The notes beneath the pieces were generated by a model, which was not told the DNA's origin, did not search any database, and saw only the letters and a list, made by a program, of their open reading frames with translations. Below, one piece after another: positions 31,563 through 41,984 of a DNA stretch of 64,000 nucleotides. Each line of letters opens with the position of its first letter. Position 1 is the stretch's first letter. Both the position numbers and the translations under genes were made by a program. Source of the stretch: Metaphire vulgaris (Eukaryota > Annelida > Clitellata > Crassiclitellata > Megascolecidae); the NCBI GenBank assembly GCA_018105865.1, contig CM030834.1, forward strand, positions 5,935,257 through 5,999,256, in the 5' to 3' direction.

Positions 31563-31986
31563 CCAGGTTCTTTGCAAATTGTAAACTGTTGTAAGCTGTA
31601 AACCTTGCAAACTGTTCTTCTTTCACCATGCTGGGAGAATATCTTTGAGTCTCTTCTGCTTAAACCATAGCCTTGAACCTTAACCTTGGTCTCATCACTG
31701 CGTCCATCAAACAAAATGATAGTCATGCTGTTTAACTATAGTTCTTCATCCAGCTGTACATGAATTTCTTTCATAAGTTTCTCCTGTGCTCGCTTCACCT
31801 TGTTGTGATCAATCACCGAATCATCTTTAGTTATAATACCGGCATCAATCCAAGCTGCAGTTGCAATTTCAGCTGTCTCCTTCAGTCCTGTATTGTAGCT
31901 GAAACTATGTTTGCATCTTCTTTACAGCACTCATCAAATTCTTCTTCAGCTTTCTCTTCCTGCTCCACTTCAAGCATGTTTTGCAT

Positions 31987-32036
31987 ACAGTGGCGTCGCT
32001 AGGCGTGTGCGGGCGGACCGCACCGGGTGACAGGCG
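31987..32036 (+). repeat. hAT terminal sequence (CAGTGGCGTCGCTAGG)
   Basis: Same end sequence as the two termini of 38757-39930, including GCGGACCGCACCGGGTGACA. Only the left end is present. It marks the breakpoint of Q. Confidence 0.6.
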
Positions 32037-32130
32037 AATGTACCGTAGATAGGGTTGAGTTCGGAAATTTCCGGAAATTTCCGGAAAAATAGCGGTACTT
32101 TTACGAAAAAATTTCGGAAATGCTTATTAC

Positions 32131-32189
<59 letters not shown>

Positions 32190-32780
32190 GTTACAAAACG
32201 TATTTATTATTATTACTATTTATTACTATTGCTATTTATTATTATTACTATTTATTACTATTCATTTGTTAGGCATTTGTTAACAACAAAGCTAAAATTG
32301 TAGATTTAGTATTGTTAGTAGCTGCAAAAATAATGCTTTTATCCATTTTTTGTCCTAATGTCACCTAATTTTACTGATATATGAACGCTAATTAACAGCA
32401 TAAATGAACTTACAGTAGCAGTCAAAAGTAATTACCACAGTATGAAAGTCATGACATTTCATACCATGGTCAACTTATAAGACGTTTTTATTTTTTATCA
32501 GGAATCGGTATAGATTAGTTGTTAAGGCACCTTTATGACAGATTTTGGCGGTTTATTTAAGAATTGTTGTTTTTACTGATATGTACCAAAACATATAATA
32601 AAACTTTGTATTTTAGCTGTGGTAATTACATTTGTCCACTACTGTATGTTAACTTCGAACAATGTGTATGCTATAAAGTTTCCGGAATTTTTTCGGAAAA
32701 AATCCGGCATTCTATTTTCCGGAAAAGTTACAACCTTAACCGTAGGCAAAATAGCAAATCATACGCAAATCTCATGCATA
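32037..32780. other. AT-rich region with (TTA)n tract
   Basis: Contains a TTA microsatellite (32134-32189) and the repeated word TTTCCGGAAA (around 32065-32095 and 32680-32725) at both sides of about 640 bp. The paired words may be the ends of a degenerate element. No coding capacity is seen. Confidence 0.45.
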
Positions 32781-32849
32781 TTCTTCTTCTTCTTCTTCTT
32801 CTTCTTCTTCTTCTTCTTCTTCTTCTTCTTCTTCTTCTTCTTCTTCTTC
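32781..32849. repeat. (TTC)n microsatellite = 3' tail of RTE-beta
   Basis: 69 bp of pure TTC. On the minus strand it is a (GAA)n tail directly after the ACACCTGAA end of the RTE-beta copy. Confidence 0.9.
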
Positions 32850-34735
32850 AGGTGTCGTGTATTTCTACGTTGATGACTATGGACTTCCATTTCTCTCTGT
32901 TGGGTGTTGCTTGTAATGAGTTCTAATTCTGTAGTTACACCCTTTACATCCGTCAGTAAACTGCTGGTATACGTCATTCTTTGTCTTTGTCTTCCCCTTA
33001 ATCTTTTGCCTTCGACTTTTCCAGTAGTTACCAGGTTTTCTATACCTTTCTTCCTCATTATATGCCAACAAATTGAAGTTGTCTTTTACGGATATAGCAA
33101 TTTTCTTTGTGTACCTGCCATTTCGGGTACTAAATCTTTTTCTTTTCTTTTCAGTCCAAGATATTTTAAACATTTTTCTTAAGAACCACATCTCTGCAGC
33201 TTGAAGCTTTTTCTTCCTGACTTTAGAGATAGTCCACGTTTCTGCACCATATAACATGACTGCCCAAACATAGTATTCAAGAACCCTAATCATTGTTTTC
33301 ATTGTTGAATGTCTAATTGTTAGTAAAGGCTGCTTTGGCCATTCCTATTTTTGCTTTTATGTCTGATTCACTTTTCGCATCACTGGTGAACCAGCTTCCT
33401 AGATATTTGAATGACATGACTTGTTTAATTTTCTCTCCATTTATGTTGATATCGCATTTCGGAATGTCTTTCTTCTTGGATATCACTAGGCAGAATGTTT
33501 TATTGATGTTTATTCTTAAACCTTTCTTCTCACTTTCTGTATTTACTTGATTTAGCAGTTCCTGCAATGTTTTTGTGAATCTGCTATCAGGACTGCATCA
33601 TCTGCAAATCTTATATTATTGATGTCTGTCCACCAGCTTTGACTCCTTCTACTTCTTCTTTGTTTTACATGATTTCTTCTCCATATGCATTGAAAAATTC
33701 TGGAGATAATCCACATACCTGTCTGGCACCTTTTAATATTTGAATCCATTTTCCAGTTCCTTTAATTCGAGGTGTTGTTTTCTGGTTCCAATATATTTCT
33801 GCAAATATCCTTAAATCTTTTCGGTCTATCCCTGCTCCTTTCAGACACTAAAAAATTTCGTTATGACGGACATTATTGAAAGCATAATCTATTAAACATA
33901 TGCACAAGTCTTTCTGCACCTCAATACATCTTTCACTTAGCATTCTTAAAATATATATTGCATTTCTACAGCCACAGTCTTCTTTAAATCCAAATTTTTT
34001 TCAGATGCCTTGTGTATAATTTTATTTTTTGTTCTCCTTAGCAGTGTTTTGAAAAGAAATTTTTCGAGATGGCTAATTAAGCTAATTGTTCTGAATGATT
34101 CACATTCTGTAGTATTTTGTTTTTTTGGTATAGGAATGATAATTGGCCTACCCATGTCTTCAGGAATTGTTCCGATGTCATATATTAGGTTTAGCAGTTC
34201 AGTTGTTTTTGAGATTCCAATGTCACCTGCCTTTTATATCATTTCAATATAGATGCCATCTGGTCCAGCAGCTTGGTTCTTTTTCATGTCTTTCATTACT
34301 GATGCTATTTCTTCTTCTAAGATTTTAGGTCCTTCTGCATTTCTTGTTACAGGCTTTATGTTTCTTCCATCATGATATAGCTGTTCTATGTATTCTTCTC
34401 ATCTATGTTTAATATCATCTTTCTCTGTTAGTATTTGACCTTCTTAGCTTTTTATGCAATTGCTACTGGTAACCCACTAATTCCTCCCTCTTAATTCCTT
34501 GATTTTCTGGTTAATGTTGTCTTTGCCCCTGTTCATCTCCATTTCATTGCATTCTGTGTTAAGCCATTCTTCTTTGGCTTTTCGGCATTCTTCTTTAATT
34601 GATTTATTTAGCAGGTTATATTTGTTCAAATCTGCTAGTTTTGCCTTCCTTCTTTCTTCCATGAGGTTTAAAATGTACTTTGTCATCCATTGTTGTTTGG
34701 CCTTTCGTGTAATTTTAGGTACTATTTCTTCTGTT
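32850..34735 (-). pseudogene. RTE-like (RTE-beta) copy 1
   Basis: Minus-strand pieces in order: a pre-RT linker (MTKYILNLMEERRKAKLADL, 34686-34477), the finger region (ECESFRTISLISHLEKFL, 34155-33950) and motif A, degraded. FADDAVLIADSQK (catalytic motif C, near 33600) and KKGLRININKTFCLVISKKK follow, then YVWAVMLYGAETWTISKVRK. The C terminus is shifted at about 33150 into a frame reading NGRYTKKIAISVKD. In the alternative frame the normal end (MRKKGIENLVTTGKVEGKRL) is readable. It ends ACACCTGAA plus a (GAA)n tail. Compared with the copy at 46292-47495 it is nearly identical and shares a stop codon and this frameshift. Confidence 0.8.
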
Positions 34736-35119
34736 CACAAGTCCATAAATATACCTAACCTAGAACAGCGGCGATTGGCTCCCGTTGAGAGCCAATCACA
34801 GTTGTCCTATCCGACATTTGTTTTTGGAATTCGGCCAATCGGATTTTGACAAAGTAGCTTAAAGTTTCCATTTAAAGATATAGATATTGCATCACTTGCT
34901 GTTAAATGTTGTATTAATTTAAGCTCACTGTTATATCGCCACCTCATGGATACAGACTACAGTGACCTTTGCCCGACCGTCAACCCACCATGCCTATAGC
35001 TATTGCAGATGCCAAGTCAGTTTCGAATATTGTTAACTGTGAGTTGGGTTAAGGTTGACTGCAATGACGCCAATGACCCAGTTCTGAAAGCATTAAAGAT
35101 TCAACAATAAACCAGTGTA
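34736..35119. other. Spacer with a short palindrome
   Basis: Contains GATTGGCTC...GAGCCAATC (34771-34797). The flank CCAATCACAGTTGTCC(T/C)ATCC recurs at about 38403-38425, so part of it is a dispersed repeat. Confidence 0.5.
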
Positions 35120-35316
35120 TATTTACAATAAGTTTGGGGAAAGATCATTCGCGCGGAGAAATCCCGCCCTGTGGAACTCTCTTCCAGACAATGTGACTGG
35201 AGCAGTCTCAGCTGGACTTTTCATTAGAAATTTGAAGACACTCCGTTAAGCGCTCTTGTTGTAGGCCTTAGCCTTTTCTACTGCGCTATATTAATTGTCA
35301 ATAAATAAATAAATAA
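35120..35316 (+). pseudogene. CR1-type 3' end with (AAAT)n tail
   Basis: Reads FGERSFARRNPALWNSLPDN, then AGLFIRNLKTLR and a stop near 35248: the CR1/L2 ORF2 C terminus. A short UTR and an AAATAAATAAATAAATA tail (35300-35316) follow. Confidence 0.75.
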
Positions 35317-35324
35317 TATGTTTA

Positions 35325-36801
35325 GCATGGTCGTGCTATTAAAATGGTTTTATAAGGTTATAGCGCAAGGATTTTGCCGATTATGCAACAAGATACTGGA
35401 AACTGGTGAATGGCCAGAAGACTGGAGACGATCAATATTTGTTCCCATTGCAAAAGTCAAAGGCACAACAAACTGCGAGGATTACAGAACTAATCAGTCA
35501 CGCCAGCAAAATACTTTTGAGAATCTTATTAAATAGAATGTAAAGACAAGCAGAAAATGAGCTTTCGGATGTGCAGATGGGTTTCCGAAAAGGAGTTGGC
35601 ACAAGGGACCAAATTTTAAATCTAAGACTAATAATGGAAAAAGCTAGAGAGATGTCAGTACCGCTGTACATGACATTCATAGACTATAAAAAGCGTTTGA
35701 TTCAGTACAGCACACAAAGCTCTGGAAAATACTAAAGGGAATGGGATCATGCCACGCCACAGTTGACATAATTCAAAAATTGTATAAGGAACAACAAGCT
35801 ACTGTAAGAGTGGACAAAGAAACAAAAGGTTGGTTTATGATTGGAAAAGGCCTACGACAGGGCTGCCTTATCTTCCCTATGTCATTTAATTGCTATTCAG
35901 AACACATAATGAGATGTTCAGCAGATGAACTTCCAGATACAGGAATTAACATCAGTGGACGAGTGATTAACAACCTGAGATATGCTGATGACGTAGTTTT
36001 GATAGCAACTTCGCCAAATTCATTGCAGGAACTGGTAGATAAAGTGGATTTTGCATCGAGAGAACTTGGTCTTGAAATTAGCATTAAAAAACAAAGGTAA
36101 TGGTAGCTACAGACAAAAGGATCAAAATCAATATAAAGTGTCGTGGGCAACCTATCGAACAAGTGGAAACCTTCCGTTATCTTGGTTCATTAATTACAGA
36201 GGATAATGACTGCAGCTCTGAAATAAGATCAAGGCTTGGCATGGGGCGTTCAGCCATAAAGACACTCACTACTGTTTGGAAGGATCGGTCGCTCAGTCTG
36301 CACATAAAGAAACGCCTGATGGAAGCATTGGTCTGGCCCATTGCAACATATGGAGCTGAAGCTTGGACAGTGAAAAAGGCAGATCAGAAAAGAATCACTG
36401 CTTTCGAGATGACAGCTTTCAGAAGAATGATGTCCATCAGCTGGAAAGAACATAGAACAAATGCCTCAATCATAGAAGAACTTGGAGAAAATAGGCGTTA
36501 TAGGCGCCTATTTTCCCTGGAGTCCCTCAGTTATCAAATTTAGGAAACTGAAATACTTCGGTCACATAGTGCGAGCAGACAATTTATGTACAGCGATACT
36601 GCATGGCAGAATTAATGGCAAGAGGAAGAGAGGACGGCCTCGTAGACGATGGACGGATGATATCGTGGAATGGACAAAACAACCAATTAATTATCAATTG
36701 CATCAGAACTGCAAAAGACAGAGTCACGTAGAGAACTTTGTCGTCAGCCTGCATAGCCTCCGACCCTCAGCAATGAGGATGGACGATACCATACCATACC
36801 A
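35325..36801 (+). pseudogene. RTE-like (RTE-gamma) copy 1
   Basis: Pieces in order: CRLCNKILETGEWPEDWRRS, then FVPIAKVKGTTNCEDYR (RT fingers), KAFDSVQHTKLWKIL (motif A) and IGKGLRQGCLIFPMSFNCYS (motif B, with some replacements). Then LRYADDVVLIATSPNSLQEL (motif C) and GLEISIKKQ follow. The connection domain is IEQVETFRYLGSLITEDNDC and WPIATYGAEAWTVKKADQKR. The end is LKYFGHIVRADNLCTAILHG, RGRPRRRWTDDIVEWTKQP and LHSLRPSAMRMDD. The (ATACC)n tail is at 36786-36801. Frameshifts break it into several frames, and the endonuclease is missing. A second copy is at 59535-63215. Confidence 0.85.
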
Positions 36802-36879
36802 AGGTTATATTCAGGACGTAAATGTAGGACATAATTTGAATTTCCCATATCTTTGTAATTGTACTTGCGTTTTGTCTTC

Positions 36880-38150
36880 TTCTTCTTCTTTCAGGTGCCA
36901 TGCATTGCTGCGTCGGCGGCCATGGACTTCCACTTTTCTCGATCTCTAGTGTTCCTCAGGAGTTCGATGTTATTTCCTATCCCCATTTCCTCTCTCATTC
37001 TGTCTGTATATTTTGATCTTTGTTTTCCTCTTGATCTTTTACCCTCCACCATGCCTGTCACTGCCAAGTTTTCTAATCCTTCTTTTCTCATCACGTGCCC
37101 GAAAAATTTCGCCTGTCTTAACTTGATGGTAGTCATCAGTGTTCGTCTCTCTTCCATCACCTGTACTATTTCTTCGTTAGTTCTCTTGTCTGTCCATGGG
37201 ACCTTTAGCATCCTCCTATAAAACCACATTTCTGCCGCTTCCAGTTTCTTTTAAATCTTTTTTGATATGTTCCACGTCTCAGATCCATATAACAAAACTG
37301 ACCATACATAGCATCTAAGCACTCTGAGCCTTGTTTCTTTTAATATTTTCTTGTTCGTTAATATTTGTTTCATTTCCATGAAGGCAGATTTTGCCATACC
37401 TATTCTTGTTATTATGTCTTTATCACTTCTTCCATCACTTGTAATAATGCTTCCCAAATATTTGAAATAAGTTACTTGTTCTATTTCTCTTCCATTTAAT
37501 AAAATCTTGCATTTCGGCACTTCTTTTTTTGTGATTACCATAGTGAAGGTCTTCTTTATGTTTATTTTTAGTCCTTTTCTCTCACTTTCCTCTGCTAGTT
37601 TGTCCACCAGTTCCTGTAGCTCTCTTTTCGAGTACGCTAACAGTGTTGTATCATCCGCAAATCTTATGTTATTGATATTTTTTTCCTCCTATCCTTATAC
37701 CTTCCATCTCCTTGATCATTTCGAATATCTCCTCCCCGCACAAGTTGAAAAAATCTGGTGATAGTCCGCACCCTTGTCTCAATCCCTTTAAGATCTTTAT
37801 CTTTTTCCCTATTTCCCCATTTAGTCTAATAGCTGCCTCTTGTTTCCAGTATAGATCCGCTATTAATCTTTTGTCTTTTCCGTCGATTCCTGCTTTATTC
37901 AGGCTTTCAAATAGGTCTTCATGTTTGATATTGTCGAAGGCCTTCTCATAATCAATGAAGCATAAGTAAAGATCTCTCTGCTTTTCGATACATCTTTCAC
38001 TCAGCATCCTTAGAACAAAGATTGCATTCCTACAACCACTATCTTCTTTGAAACCAAACTGTTCTTCACTTATTTGATCTTTTATTTTTTGTCTTGCTCT
38101 CTGTAGCAGTACTCTTAGAATTATTTTGGTCACATGACTTATGAGGCTTA
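36880..38150 (-). pseudogene. RTE-like (RTE-beta relative), nearly complete RT
   Basis: The minus-strand frame from 38133 reads MTKIILRVLLQRARQKIKDQ, then EEQFGFKEDSGCRNAIFVLR and CFIDYEKAFDNIKHEDLF (motif A). KGLRQGCGLSPDFFNLCGEE (motif B) and, after a single break near 37670, NIRFADDTTLLAYSKRELQE (motif C) follow. The frame from 37607 carries KINIKKTFTMVITKKEV and CYVWSVLLYGSETWNIS. A stop near 37251 is followed by LEAAEMWFYRRMLKVPWTDK, then RGKQRSKYTDRMREEMG and a stop near 36891. The 3' end is CACCTGAAAGAAGAAGAAG (36881-36899 read on minus). Only two or three lesions separate it from an open RT. The endonuclease is missing. Confidence 0.85.
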
Positions 38151-38454
38151 TGGTTCTGTGTTCTTTACATTAGGGCAAGAGGATGCTTGTGTATCCTATT
38201 GTCAAGACCGTCCGTGCGTGATGAAGAATCACATCCTACTCGAGGTGTCACTGTCAATAACAAAACACGTTTTGTCATGTTCATCTAAATAATGAGATTT
38301 GTATTTAGTAATTACAGTCTATGATTAGTAAGACATGCTTCTTTAGAATTAACTTTGAGCTAAATAAACAATATAGTTCGCTGCGAATCACAATTTGGCC
38401 CGACCAATCACAGTTGTCCCATCCAACAACAGTTGTTCTATCTTATGTTGTATT

Positions 38455-38455
38455 G

Positions 38456-38518
<63 letters not shown>

Positions 38519-38524
38519 GTATAC

Positions 38525-38562
<38 letters not shown>
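38455..38562. repeat. (TAA)n microsatellite, two blocks
   Basis: Blocks 38455-38518 and 38526-38562, separated by GTATACA. They produce poly-Asn, poly-Ile and poly-Tyr frames that are not genes. Confidence 0.95.
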
Positions 38563-38563
<1 letters not shown>

Positions 38564-38639
38564 TACAGTATAAGACTTCTTCTCAGACGAGGCCGAACCA
38601 CGCGTTAGACATTCCGCCATCCTGGGAAAGGAGAGAGAC

Positions 38640-38748
38640 AAAATAGATAAATAAATAAATTAATTAATAAGTGAATAATTAATTTAATCAATCAAACAAC
38701 CAACCTATCAGCCAACCAACCAGGCAGTCAATCAATCAATCGACGTAT
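38640..38748 (-). mobile_element. L2B 3' tail (left part), minus strand
   Basis: AT-rich tail with AATCAATCAATC repeats (38728-38740) and CGACGTATATGGCGCC. It corresponds to the reverse complement of the L2B end at 9470-9510. It is separated from the rest of its copy (39939-40110) by the hAT element inserted at 38757. Confidence 0.75.
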
Positions 38749-38756
38749 ATGGCGCC

Positions 38757-39930
38757 AGTGGCGTCGCTAGGGTTGGTGTCACCCAGTGCGGCAAAATCGT
38801 GGTGTAACCCATCCCGACTTCCACCAGGGACCTCTGCCAAATCTTCCTTTACTAGACCCACATAATCGGCTATGAACTTTGGCATAGGTAGGAAAAATGG
38901 CTCTACGGAGCAAAACACTCGCCTTCTCCTCCCTCCCCTCCGTCCTAACTTCTTCCTCCCTCTTTCCCTCCTCCTTTTAACAGGGGTCCTGGGGTGTCAC
39001 CTCCTGGAAATTGTTTAAAACTACAAATGCCCATAAGTTAATTTTAGCGCATTTTAGACACAGAAAGACAGGATCATCCTTCAATTTGATCGCGCGGCAG
39101 TGACAAGTCGAAAACCATCCCTCAACACCTCGCTGCTTACCCTCGCCCATTGCATCTTATGCTGATACACTGAAGCATACAAAAATGCTAAACTAGATCA
39201 ATGTAGCCATTGTACGTGTCACCACAGCAGATACGCTGGGGATCTTCTGCTCGGACCCTGAGGTAGTGATTGCGAGCGTATATCAACGCAGTCCACTGAG
39301 TCATGCTACGGTACTAATCCCGGACAAATTTAAAAATTACAAATGCCCGTGGGTAAATTTTTTGCATTTTAGACAATAAAACCGTGTGAAGTTATAACCT
39401 ACCAGTTGCAGTCTTGCAGAACCAACTTGAGCGGCAGTTTTCAGATGAAATTGTTCAGTTTGCTGCTTTGTCTAACAAATTTAGCAATAAAATCACATTT
39501 ATTGACAACAAAACTGTTATAAGCAAAAACAGCGAAATATAGATGTTCGCGTTAATTTATACGCATGGGCTAGTTGCTGCCTTACCGCCAATTAATCTAG
39601 GTCAATTTGATTAAGCACAGTAGCAGGCATGGCCGCCGAGAGGGGCAGGGGCAATGCATAGGGTACCTGGCCTACTTCCCATCACATCCCAAAAATTTTC
39701 TCATCGGTTTTGCTTGCACGATTTGTACAAGTGACCCTGGTCGGTCTGATTGGAGCAATTGCTCCACTTTGCTCCAATGTCGCTACGCCACTGGCTATGA
39801 AACCCGAGGAGAACGAGCTCCATCTGTTGACTCTGTTTTATGCAATTTTAACATTTCCAATTTTTCAGTTTTGTGTCACCCTCTGCGTGTTGTCACCCGG
39901 TGCGGTCCGCACCCCCTAGCGACGCCACTG
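38757..39930. mobile_element. hAT element with CAGTGGCGTCGCTAGG termini
   Basis: Ends are CAGTGGCGTCGCTAGG (38757) and CCTAGCGACGCCACTG (to 39930). The flanking 8-mers TATGGCGC (38749-38756) and TATGGGGC (39931-39938) match at seven of eight positions. It is inserted in the tail of a minus-strand L2B copy. Part of a transposase end is readable on plus at 39424-39540 (QLERQFSDEIVQFAALSNKF). Otherwise it is non-coding. Confidence 0.85.
39424..39662 (+). repeat. Left arm of a 237-bp inverted repeat
   Basis: Matches the reverse complement of 40387-40626 with only about three differences. Both arms encode QLERQFSDEIVQFAALSNKF or ALERQFSDEIVQF, so I read them as parts of two hAT copies in opposite orientation. 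Confidence 0.85.
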
Positions 39931-39938
39931 TATGGGGC

Positions 39939-40110
39939 CACTATCATAATGCCTATAGCATCAGCCGATGGCGCACCAAATCCAAATAGAATTAGAGCCA
40001 GATAAATCCAGAAGATCCTTCAGAACAACAGGGGAGCAATCTAAGGGGATAAGCCAAATCAAACAGGTATGTTTTAACACCGAATTTGAAAGATCATAAA
40101 GTATTAGTTA
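39939..40110 (-). mobile_element. L2B 3' UTR (right part), minus strand
   Basis: The reverse complement aligns with 9330-9480: shared CATAATGCC, GCATCAGCCGATGGCGCACC and AAATCCAAATAG. It is the other half of the L2B copy split by the hAT. Confidence 0.8.
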
Positions 40111-40386
40111 TACGTGCAGATGGTCAGTCACGGGCTCCTAAGAAGTGCAAAAACTAGCGACCTTTTTCTGCTTGCTATAGTCTTTTTCGAGACACTATGT
40201 AATACGTGACCTTGGTCTCTCTATACAAAACTGCAGATGACCTTTTTCTACTTCTCAGTCTTTTAGGTCTAGGTCTTCTAGAATGTTAATTTAAATATAT
40301 AAATATAAATAATAATAAATAATGTAAGTAATAAATATATATAAATAGTACATCGCCGGCCCGGGCCTCCGTGCAGATCGCGCCGG

Positions 40387-41000
40387 GCCCCTATGCATTG
40401 CCCCTGGCCCTCTCGGCGGCCATGCCTGCTACTGTGCTTAATCAAATTGACCTAGATTAATTGGCGGTAAGGCAGCAACTAGCCCATGCGTATAAATTAA
40501 CGCGAACATCTATATTTCGCTGTTTTTGCTTATAACAGTTTTGTTGTCAATTAATGTGATTTTATTGCTAAATTTGTTAGACAAAGCAGCAAACTGAACA
40601 ATTTCATCTGAAAACTGCCGCTCAAGTGCGTAAGGGTAGATTTCGACCAAATGCTTGGCTTTGGCTCGTTTGATTAAAAGCTGCTAAGAGCTTGTAATAA
40701 TTAATTGGAAGGTGTGCATCTTAAACTTGTTCGACGCTGTTAATCCGGCGTCGTCTGCTTCTGTAAAACGAAGATTTTGCACAACTGTTTTGAAGGAACT
40801 CGGATTATTTATTGCTGTATTTAAATCCAATCTCGAATATTTAAGACGTTTTCTAGTTTTGTCAAAAATCTGTCTAAAATATATGACCATATCTGGGCCA
40901 TTAATCTTGTTTCAAACTTATTCGGGAGCGCAGCAAGACCCTTCACGTGTACCAGCTTTTTCAGTTGTTGATTCGCACATACTAACTAAAATCTGTTGAA
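40387..41000 (-). pseudogene. hAT transposase C-terminal fragment
   Basis: The minus frame reads MVIYFRQIFDKTRKRLKYSR, then LDLNTAINNPSSFKTVVQNL and ASNKFKMHTFQLIITSS. After a stop come VEIYPYALERQFSDEIVQFA and ALSNKFSNKITLIDNKTV. The layout resembles the stretch before the dimerisation region of hAT transposases. The last part (40387-40626) is the inverted partner of 39424-39662. Confidence 0.55.
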
Positions 41001-41418
41001 TCGTTTCCTAACCTTTCTGCAACGCATCAATTGCATCGTGGTGAACAGACCAACATGTGTCCGAAAGTCGGTTAAATGCTGGTAATCCTAATGGTGCGAA
41101 ACCAGTTCAGAGAAGATTTATTCGGTGCGTTAATGGATAGAAAAAAGAAACAGTTTTTTTAACCAAAATTAACAAAGAAACCGCCACTGAGCAACAGACA
41201 CCAGCATTTTGATCAACAAGATAGAATGTCCACAGCACGGAATGTATTCAGCCAAATTGCGCGTACTTCGCGCTTAGGCTTAACGCCAAAAACGGTGAGC
41301 AATTTCTCATGGTGGACCTGGAGCTTCAACCCCCTCAGCCCCACCTTAATATGGCCATGTATTAACGTTGAACGTTCGTAAATCGGTTTTAGCCAGCAGA
41401 CTCAGCTGCCTCGGCATA
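41001..41418. other. Nothing recognised
   Basis: No open frame or repeat that I can assign. Confidence 0.45.
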
Positions 41419-41426
41419 CTTCTCGC

Positions 41427-41647
41427 CAGAGCCGTTTTAAGGTATAGGCAGGGTAGGCATGTGCCCCCGCGAGACAGAGGGCCCCGGCAGTCCGTGAATT
41501 CTTTTAAAATACTGCGAATAATATAAAGTTAGTGAAGACCTTTTTTTGCTCGCCAGGGTTTTTGAAATGATAGGGCCCCCTTCTTTCTTCTTCTTCTTCT
41601 TCTTCTTTTTTCGTCAGGGGCCCCAAAAACTTCTTAAAAACGCACTG
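41427..41647. mobile_element. 221-bp hAT MITE
   Basis: Ends CAGAGCCGTTTTAAGG and CTTCTTAAAAACGCACTG. A perfect 8-bp duplication CTTCTCGC lies at 41419-41426 and 41648-41655. The interior has a short (TTC)n run and no coding sequence. Confidence 0.87.
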
Positions 41648-41984
41648 CTTCTCGCAGTTCTCTGGACCCTCGGGTAGGGTTGCCAGATACCTTCATGTAT
41701 AAAGGAGGACACCAAAGGTCATAAAAAGGACAAAGCCGGCAAAGGAAAAAGCCCTTAAAATTCACAAAGCATACACTGTGATACACAGAAATGCCTTGAA
41801 TACTTTAAACCACAAAAGCACAAATAAATTGTACGCTCATTAATGGAAGAGTTCAGTGATCATGGTGCAATATTTTATTTACCTGAAAGCACGACGAAAG
41901 CACGACAAAAAGCAACCTTTAAAATGTTCATTGTAGCATAGTATTATATTATTATTACGATTAAATAGTACGTACACTGTACTA

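Larger units (their letters stand above)
29824..31986 (-). pseudogene. Gene Q: P-related transposase-like gene, broken
   Basis: Minus-strand pieces in order: EEEFDECCKEDANIVSATIQ near 31960, MTIILFDGRSDETKVKV near 31720, FTICKEPG, then (after a MITE) RRHFVPNKATKEK and TLQAMGVDSRNVNTGWEGGV. LHTEELPLRRLITALDGKTA and KMLNSATDLDINPDF follow, then GPVSHSRWFTTALRF, LQAMLCSKDEQEKKDAVDKI and finally LRIKGSGDE with LSQLIVWSANVFEPTLTCP and a stop at 29824. The FDGRSD and GVDSRNVNTG motifs parallel HWDGK and CFDTTSSNTG of P, so both probably share an RNase-H-like fold. I recall the family from invertebrate genomes but know no proven function. Several stops and frame breaks are present. The 5' end is cut by a hAT end at 31987. 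Confidence 0.7.

Noticed and set aside
32055..33058. Poly-Ile, poly-Leu, poly-Phe and poly-Lys frames
   Set aside because: They come from the (TTA)n and (TTC)n tracts.
38321..38646. Poly-Ile, poly-Asn and poly-Tyr frames
   Set aside because: They come from the (TAA)n microsatellite.
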